Of a stretch of 64,000 nucleotides of DNA, positions 22,034-64,000 are shown piece after piece. How positions within the stretch are numbered: the stretch's first letter is position 1; each line of letters starts with the position of its first letter. Location: NCBI RefSeq assembly GCF_002234675.1, contig NC_019859.2, positions 1,642,240 through 1,706,239 on the forward strand, in the 5' to 3' direction. Both the position numbers and the translations under genes were made by a program. The notes beneath the pieces were generated by a model. It did no database searches and was not told the DNA's origin. It saw only the letters and a program-made list of their open reading frames with translations. The DNA comes from Oryzias latipes. Its lineage: Eukaryota; Chordata; Actinopteri; Beloniformes; Adrianichthyidae.

Positions 22034-23811
22034 AAACTAAAAAAACTGGAATTTTTAAATGACTAAAAATCCAATAGAATCAAATAAAGAGGTTTCAAAA
22101 AAAAGGGGTTGATTTTGCAGGATCTCAATAATTTGGACTTATTATGGCCTTTCCCCCCTAAATATTTTCAAAAATGTTCAGTAAAAATTGAGATGCAATA
22201 AACCAAATAGTAAAAGACAAAGTATTACCAATTTTTTTCAATTTGACCAGTATTTATGCTTTATTATGGAAATTAAGTCTCAAATTGAGATTTAAAGTCC
22301 TCTTTAAATATTTCTTCATGCATCTGATGAGGCACCTGTCAATAAAATTAATTAATTTATTTATTTTTTATTTTCTTTGCTTGGTCATTTCACTGACTGT
22401 GCAAAGTTCATTTAAGAAAATCTTTTTTGCGTAAACTCAGCAAAAAAACCAAATGTATGGTCTGAAAAGCGTCAAGGCAAGAATTGTGCTAAAATAAACA
22501 CCCAAATGTTTAGAAAGAATCTCAAGTGCTAAAAAGTATATTTTTTAGAAGGATCTTACACCTTTATAGGCATTAATTTATCAAAGTTGTTTCATGAAAT
22601 ATCTGCTTTAAGACCTGGAACAAAGTTATGACTCTTTCAAAAACATGTTTGTGTTTTGTTTTGCGAGTATTTGTTTATTTATCTGATACCTTTTCAAATG
22701 TTTTAGTCTATAAATGAAAAATAGCTAATAGGATTTATTCTGTTAAAGCAGCAGAAATCTGACCAAAAACTGATGCTGGCATGATTTTATCTGTAAATAT
22801 AAACGCATTCCTGGACTATGGTGGAAACCCAACGCCACCTTTAGATTCACGGGCACAGAGTCCCAACTTTGCAGGGAAAAAGAGACAGAATGAACTCCAC
22901 AACAAAATGTAGTTTAATGAATCCACTTGAGTTACTGTTGATCACAACTCTATACTGATGTAAAAATACAATTAACAAAGGAAAAAGGATGCAGCACCCT
23001 CCGTGTTGTAAGGCATGCAGTCTCCACAGAGCTCTGGACATCGAAAGCTACAGGTCGCCACGGTCGGACACTCATCCACAGACACACAGAAGCGCTCGCA
23101 GTGCCCGTCCTCCCCGTGGGGCTCAAACATTTATTCATTGCACATAACAGTGTTTAGAAGTGGGAGTCATCACAACACCTAAAGTAGAATCACAAAGAGC
23201 AATAAGATTGGCTAACACTTCCTTTAAATCTCCCCGGTCCACTCTCCAGGAATAAATCAATATGTCAGTGACACGGTTGCACAAACGAGGGTTAGTAGTG
23301 ACCGGACGCACACACAAAATGACCATGATTTGAACAGCCGTGACTCTTGGCTTTCGAGCCCTTCAGGTTCTCTGAGGAGGATCCTCCTCTTCCTCCGTTT
23401 GGAGATCACCACCGTTGCAGATCTCATATAAAAAGGCTAACATTTCCTTGTCTGCGGTGCAAAATCCTAAATGACCTTTGGGAAACCAATTGGCTTCGGC
23501 TATATAAATACAGTCATATATTTACCTCCATATAAAAATAAAATCAGCAATACACAAATATTGCACACCTAAGGAGATTAGATAGAGCGGGTTATTGACA
23601 AGCTTCTGAGGAAAATGTACAAAGATGGAAATAATAAACCCTCTGGTGCTATAAACAGATATTTGCATCTTCAGTATGATTTTTCTTCAGCGCGCCTCTG
23701 GCTGTGGCTAGACCGAAGCTGGCGCAGAAATGGAGTCACGGCTGCCAACGGGAGACCGATTTGGGCTGTGCGGTGGGTGGAGGTCAGGGTGGAGCAGCAG
23801 GAGGAGCCCCC
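22034..23811 (-). other. Intergenic sequence and hk1 3' UTR
   Basis: Downstream of the hk1 stop. A minus-strand AATAAA at 23135-23130 lies about 680 bp past the stop and is a candidate poly(A) signal. The remainder to 22034 is AT-rich with no recognisable gene. Confidence 0.4.
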
Positions 23812-43355
<19,544 letters not shown>

Positions 43356-44097
43356 GCTGCCTGCACGTCCGCCAGGAGCTGTCAGCTGCTGCGAGGTGGA
43401 GCGGCCAAGGACAAACGGGAAGCCTGGCGTCGGATTCCTCCTGTCCCCCCTACGGTCTGACCCCTCTGTCTGCTGGTGCGGGGGAGGCGAGCTGCTGGGG
43501 AGGGCTGGAAGGAAAAAGTCTGAAGCGGCAGCGGTCGTGCCTGTGAGTCTGCGACAGGCAGCAGTGACTGCGCACACACACACACGCAGGCCCCCTCCCT
43601 CTCAGCTGCTAGCTCCTGTTAGCTCTCAGGAGATGTGACAGCCCCCATCCGAGTGGTGGTTCTCTTATGCCCTGCCCCCACCACGGCTGCTGATTGGCTG
43701 ACCCGTCTGAAGCAGAGGAAGGAGGGGAGGAGTATCTGGGAGGAGAGGGGGGCGAGTCCAAGTAGGAAGCTGCATTTTAATGATAACCCCCCCACCATAC
43801 ACACACAAGCAGCACGTCTGTCATGTTGCCACGGTACCTGGAGGTAGGCGTGTGGGGGGGGGGGGCAGAACGTGGTGATGTCATCACTTTTCCTGTCTGA
43901 CTGCAGCGCTGTCAGCATCTCCCCCCCCCCCCCCCCTATCTGCAAACTACTGCATCTCCAATAGTGCTAGCTGCCCAACCGGGGGGGGGCGTCTTATCTC
44001 CTGCAGCAGCACCCCCCTCCCCCACACACCAGCAGAGGTTTCTGACTTTAACAGAATTCATCTTCTAGTTCTGCCAAGTCTGGAGGTGATGAGCTGA

Positions 44098-44162
44098 TGA
44101 AGATCTGATCTGATCTGATCACATCTGATCTGATCACATCTGATCTGATCAGATCTGATGCT
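44098..44162. repeat. GATCTGATCT/CACATCTGATC short tandem repeat
   Basis: TCTGATC is repeated about eight times in irregular 10- and 15-bp steps upstream of hk1. Confidence 0.8.
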
Positions 44163-44639
44163 GTAATCCTAATCTCTTCATTTTAATCTGAAGATGTTGG
44201 TTTGAGGATCGTTTCTGCAGGTTCCTCTGCAAACATCACAACGTTCCTCCGAACGCAGCAGCTTCACTTCAGCAACAATTGTCTGCGTGACCAGGCACCC
44301 CCCCCACCCCCCACCAGGTGTTACGTCAGCACGCTCTGCGCACGAGGACGCACGTCTGCTGACTTTATGACGCCCCCCCACACACACACAGCTGACCCCA
44401 CCGCTGATCCTTCAACACACAATGTCTGCTCGTCACCCCACACTTCTTCCCCCTCTGCTGAAACGGGACAGGGCAGGACTCGCCCCCCCCTCGGGGGCAG
44501 AATGCCCTTCCTGGTGTCATGGCTGCTTCAGGGTGACCTTCTCTGCCGCCGACCGCCTCGTTATCTCCTCCCATGAACCGGCTCCTGGCCTTCAAACTCA
44601 GAATAGCGCCCGGTTGCATCATTTTGGATCAATAAATTA

Positions 44640-46360
44640 AAAAAAGGCCAGTTTGAAGAGTAAAAATAGACGACCCCCCCCCCCCACACACACACACACA
44701 CACAGTTATTTGTTTGAATTGAAGCTTTTAAAGCTTCGTCACGGTGATTTAATACTTTCAGATTATTTCAGGGCATCAGAGGAAACTAGAAATAAGAGGA
44801 AAGAAACTGTATTTTTTTAATCACAAGAAGTTTGTCAACATTGTTTTTATCAAAATCTCCATAAAAAAGATTTTCTGTTTTTAATCGTTAAAGATTAAAA
44901 ACATTACAAAAGTAACAGATCATAAATAAATAAATACTAAGATGAATATTTGTTTTTAATAAATCTCTTTTTTAAACTTTGCCGGCTCTTTTGAATGGGG
45001 GGTGTCTCTCCTTCAGGTCCCCCTCTTTACCCTCACAGGTGGACCTGTGCCCACCCCCAATAGGAACCAGAGCACCTCGGTGGGTTAGTGAGGGAGGGGG
45101 CAAACACTGTTGACACCGTCCTTCCCAGATCGGAACCTGTTTGCCAGGATTTCTGACTCAGGTTAACGTCGGCAGCCTTCAGGCCGCCGTCAGGCCGCCG
45201 TCAGGCCGCCGTCAGGCCCCCGCCTTCTCTGTTCCAGGAACGGACTTCTCTCCTCAGCAGTTCATAGAAACATATAGCATATACCCCATTTCCTGCTCCC
45301 CCCAAGCCCAAATCAGGACTTTTCTTTCTGAAAGGCTGGAATGAACGGTTTGGTTTTTACCGGATCTGGTGCCGCGTCATGACCAAATGTTCCCACTCTG
45401 GGTTCAGAGGAACCGGGCGTTCTGATTTGACGGAGGCGTCCAAACACAGCGTGTTTTTTTAGAACATGTTTGTTCGTCCAGAAATGCAGTGAAGCAGCTA
45501 AAGTTCTAGATCATACAGATCTATAAGTCCTCATACAAGTGATTCTTTTCTATTTGACTGTTAAATCTTTGTGGTTTTGAAGTGTAACATGAGAAAAGAG
45601 ACGGGCCATACGGTAAAAAAACAGTCGCTGTTCAGGACCGCTTCAGCCGCTAAACAAGGATGACCTCCGGAAACGGCAGGAAAAGCTAAAAAAATCAGGC
45701 CGACGAGCTGCTCAGAAGATGCTTCGTCCTCCATCCCACCTGGAACGTTGCTCTGGACCCAAGCATCAGAACCAACGCCACAGCTGATGAAAAAACTGTT
45801 CAATTATCCAAACAGGAGAAGATTGTGAAAAGAGGCTGGACTTTCTAATTACAGAAGATAAAAGGAAAATGTTTATCATTCTAAACTCTAACCCAGAACT
45901 GCTGTCCTAAAGATTAAAATGAATAAAAAAAAGAATAACTAAATGTATTAAGTCACACTTTAAACCAGTTTGTACTTATGGGATTTTCTTTTTAGCCGTT
46001 TTAACAATTGTTTCAAGGACTCAACGAAACTTCAAAGTCAGTTCATTTTCTGAAGTCTTTATCAATAAGAAAAACTAATAACACAAACCAAGACAAACGT
46101 GTCAGTAATATTTAGAATTTAACAAACTAAAACGTAAATCAGCAGCAGATGAAGGAACATATTAAACATGGGTCTGAAGTTTCAGCGAGCTAACGCCATC
46201 GTCCTGCTTCATGACGACGTTTTCCAAAACTGCTGACTCACTGGAGTAAATATTTAATACTATGACATATGGGCCGTCTTAATACGGTAACTTTATGAAT
46301 TGTAAAAATATTTTTACCTATTTTTACAATTAATTAGGTTTTCTCTCTTTCATAATCTTT
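44640..46360. other. Intergenic between hk1 and the myomesin gene
   Basis: No gene recognised. It contains a C/CA simple repeat (44674-44704), an 11-bp tandem repeat with unit CAGGCCGCCGT (three full copies and one partial, 45180-45222), and AT-rich sequence. Confidence 0.5.
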
Positions 46361-46362
46361 CT

Positions 46363-47728
46363 ACAGTCGGCACTAAAAGTTTTCAGAACGACTTTGGAAA
46401 TTGGAAAAGTTCGTGCTTAAGTTTTTATGATGGTAATTAGCATAAACTCCAGACGAAGAGTGATCAGATGAATTGCAGAGTCCTTCTTTAAGGACTATGC
46501 TGAGATCATTTCAGTCATCGTCTTTTTACCCAGGTGAGAATGTTGACGAGCTCAAGATGATTCTGTCAGGCTGGTTGGGTTAGAATGGCACACCTGACAT
46601 GTTAAAAGGAGGGTGATGCTTGGAATCAGCGTTCTGTCATTGGTAACCATGGTGACCTGCAAAGAAACACGTGCAGCCATCGTTGCGTTGCATAAAAATG
46701 GCTTCAAAGAAGAGGATATTGTGGCTACTGAGACTGCACCTTAATCAACATTTGAGAAGTCCATCAAGAAGTTCAGTTCTTGTTAAGAGGAGTGCAAGAA
46801 AGTCCAGGATGGTCCCCTAAAGAGGATTCTGGATGGGAGGTCCACCAGTGCAGAGCTGCTCAGGAACGGCAGCCGGCAGGTGAGACGCATCTGCATCACA
46901 GTGAGGCTTTTGGACGATGGCCTGGTGGCAAGAAGGGCAGCACAGAAGCCACTGCTCTCCAAATAAACATCAGGGACAGATGGGTCTTCTGCAGAAAGTC
47001 TGGTGAATGGACCACTGAGGACCGGGGCATGAAGCCTCCCTCCGATTGTTCAGGGCATCTGGAAAAAGGCTTGTCCGGAGAAGAAAAGGTGAGCGCTACC
47101 ATCAGTCCAGTGTCACGCCAACAGTAAAGCATCCTGAGACCATTCATGGGTGGGGTCGCTTCTCATCCAAGGGAGGGGGCTCACCCACAATTTAGCCCCA
47201 AAACACTTCCATGAATACAGAATGGTGCCAAAAGACCCTCCAACGGTAGCTTCTTCCAACAATCCAACAGTCTGGTGACCAGCAATGCATCTGACAGCAC
47301 CGTGGAGCACCGCGCCATAAGTCTAAAGCGAGGACTGAGTGGCTCTGGAACCAAAACGTTGACATTATGGGTCCACGGACTGGAAACTCCCCAGATCTTA
47401 ATGCCATTGAGAACGTGTGGTCAATCCTGAAGAGGCGGCTGGACCAACAAAAACCCACTAATTCTGACAAACTCCAAGAAGAGATTCTGAAAGAACGGGC
47501 TGCTGTCAGTCAGGATTTGGCTCAGAGGTTGATTGACAGCACGTCCAGTGGAACTGCAGAGGTCCTGAAAACACTGACCCTTTGCATAAATGTCATGGAA
47601 TTGTCGATTAAAGCCTTTGAACCGTATGAAAGGCTTGGAATTCTATTTCAGTTCATCACAGAAACAGCTGAAGCTAAGATCTAAAAGCAGTTTAGCAGCA
47701 TTTGGTGTGTCTGTATGTCTGTCGACTG
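46363..47728 (+). pseudogene. Dead Tc1/mariner-like transposon
   Basis: The left end TACAGTCGGCACTAAAAG and the right end GTCGACTGTA suggest a Tc1-like element. Transposase remains are read in broken plus-strand frames. The best piece, 47385-47684, has the family signature SPDLNAIENVWSILKRRL near the C-terminal catalytic region. An N-terminal piece is at 46780-47127. Several stops and frame shifts inactivate it, and the right TIR is reduced. Confidence 0.8.
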
Positions 47729-48880
47729 TAGATGTTTTGATCAGCGGATATTATCTGAAGCGGACACTAGGGGGCAGCATTTGGCAAGAAAACGCACCAT
47801 CTTCATGATGCAGTCTGTTTCATTACTTCTGATTAGGAAACATCTCACCTGGGAGGCCCCCCCACCTCACTCTGAGGTGAAGCAGGACTGCGGCGGAGGA
47901 ATGCTCCTCCCCATCGATCTTCATCCATACGACACCGATTCCCTGAAGTCCTTTGTGTAGCTGTCTATGAACCGTCCAGGTCTTCCTCTGTTTGAATGCG
48001 GAGAGCATCAACATGTGAGGAACAGAACGGGGCTGTTGGTGAAGCTCCGGCAGAACGGATGATCTGTCAGTTATTCACAGTTTGATTTCTGATCTCCCCT
48101 ATTTTCTCGTTCTTGTTGGAGATTCTCGTTCATCCATTTCATGTTTTCAGAGGAATTCTGGACTTTTAAGGTTCATTTAGGAGAAAAGTCTTAATTCAGC
48201 TGCTCCATCTCCTTTAATGAACGTTAAGAACCTGATCACCAGATGACAGAAATCCGTCAGAAGCAGCATCTGTGGATTCACTTTTGACATTTTAGTTCCT
48301 GTTTTATCGACAGACTTTGAGGGTTTCCTTCATGCTTCTTCAGTGATTTTTATTTTATTTTTGTTTCATGACCTTGTGTTGGTTAAAAATAGCCTCAACG
48401 TCTCCCGTACAGTAAGACGTTCGAGTATCGCCAAGGTGTTAAAAATAACCCTGCTGCTGCCTCAAAGTGTCGTTCCGAGGAGGACAGGAACCTAAAAAGG
48501 TCTCACTGAGCTCTGGGATCGGCCACAGAAACCGTTTTAGCTTCACAAATCCACATTTGTGATGTGAAATTAAAAGACACATTTCCTAAATGTATCAGAA
48601 GAAAAACTCTGGCAAAAAACAAACTAGAGAGCAGAAATGAAGCCATGAAAAAGGTATTGTTATCAAAAATGTTGCTGTGCTTTAGCAGGAGAGCGTCTTT
48701 CATTCTCCTGTCACTGTGTTTCGTTTTTTCCCTGATATTTCTCTGAATTTTTAGTCAAAAATATTGAAATAAAAAAAGAAACAAATAGGCATTCCTGAAA
48801 TAATTCCCCGCATTTTCAGCCACAGATGTTTGCTCTTCTTCTCCAAAGTGCAGAATGAGAATGAAAATTGGGGCTAAATG

Positions 48881-49033
48881 CTATATATAGTCTGAAGTGC
48901 ATCCATACATGGGGTGGAAGGGGAACGGCATTCCTCCGGTGACACGGGAATATTTTTGTTACCAGCAGCAAGTGCTTCCCAAGCGGCACCAGGCTGCTCT
49001 CTGCCACCGCTTTGCGCTCTTTCATCTCTTCAG
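48881..49033 (+). promoter_or_regulatory. Candidate muscle promoter and noncoding exon 1 of the myomesin gene
   Basis: CTATATATAG at 48881-48890 fits the MEF2 consensus YTA(A/T)4TAR and could also act as a TATA box. About 140 bp downstream is a strong splice donor, CAG|GTAAGC (exon end 49033). An acceptor, CTGCTGCCCTTTAG, ends at 49581, 26 bp before the ATG. E-box CAGGTG motifs are near 49067 and 49127. A noncoding first exon from about 48915 to 49033 is inferred, not proven. Confidence 0.45.
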
Positions 49034-49607
49034 GTAAGCCTCCGAATATTGTTGTTTTCATTGCTTCAGGTGGAGTAAAGGCTTCAGAAGGTGGAGGGGT
49101 GGGGTGTGGGAGAGAGCCTGACCTGTTTCAGGTGAAATCCGCTGCTGAAAAAGTGGGTTTGTGTCTCACTGAGGTGAGTTCGGAACTCCGGGATTCTCCG
49201 GAGCTGCTTCCACAAAGAGGGGAGTTTAGGAATTTGTTCATGAAGCGTAATTGGAAGATAAATGAGTGATTGAGTTTTCCTGAAAGCTGCTGTTCATAAA
49301 GCGATATTGGGGTCCTCAGACTGCTGAATCCACAGTCCTGCTGCTCAAAGCTATTCATAGCTGAACGCCAGAAGAAACCCTGGAAGCTGTGAAAAAGGGA
49401 AACAAGAATGTCTCATTTCAGTCTGAATGCTTTTATTTTTAGGAGGAATCACTTCTGATTGGTGGAGGATCAGGAGAGGTTTTAGGGCTGAGAAGAAACG
49501 TTCTGAATCTCCCGCAGCAGCAGCAGTGATCGCTGAACAGAGACTCACTGACATGTTTGGTCTCCCTCTGCTGCCCTTTAGCCAGGTCTCCTTGAAGCGT
49601 TCCCGTC

Positions 49608-64000
<14,393 letters not shown>

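Noticed and set aside
46780..47684. Active Tc1 transposase gene
   Set aside because: The frame is broken by several stops and shifts, and the right inverted repeat is mostly lost.

Overview
This window is vertebrate nuclear DNA, most likely from a ray-finned (teleost) fish. It has split genes with GT-AG introns, several of them only 75-150 bp, microsatellites, and many fish-type MITEs and SINEs. No bacterial, viral or CRISPR features are seen. The coding annotation was built by joining exons at splice sites with matching phase and by comparison with remembered vertebrate protein families. No database search was run.

Three genes are supported. (1) zbtb45, minus strand, 19257 to 4991: five coding exons, 672 aa, an N-terminal BTB domain and four C2H2 zinc fingers. 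(2) hk1, minus strand, 43355 to 23812: a complete 18-exon tandem hexokinase of 919 aa, including the N-terminal mitochondrial-binding peptide. Its N-half and C-half show the same exon-length series (149/120/96/100/184/156/234). (3) A myomesin gene, plus strand, closest to myom2, from 49608 through the right edge: head, two Ig domains and the first Fn3 domains, 3'-truncated by the window.

Layout: 1-4990 is repeat-bearing DNA downstream of zbtb45. 4991-19257 is zbtb45, whose 7.7-kb third intron holds a 4.4-kb minisatellite (about 5750-10152) made of CA runs and the core CCGTTAGAGCAGCGA. 19258-20800 is GC-rich and is the likely zbtb45 promoter. 20800-23811 is intergenic plus the hk1 3' UTR. 23812-43355 is hk1, with MITEs and other dispersed repeats in its introns. 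43356-49607 is the head-to-head interval between hk1 and the myomesin gene, with a dead Tc1-like transposon and a candidate muscle promoter. 49608-64000 is the myomesin gene.

The genes do not form an operon-like unit. Hexokinase 1 starts glycolysis at the mitochondrial surface, myomesin cross-links thick filaments at the sarcomeric M-band, and Zbtb45 is a BTB zinc-finger transcription regulator. The most unusual feature is the minisatellite. Read in the zbtb45 sense direction it is (TG)n plus a CTAAC core, and the unit next to exon 4 appears to supply the branch point and part of the 3' splice site. I found no convincing new biological system beyond this array and several uncatalogued repeat families.
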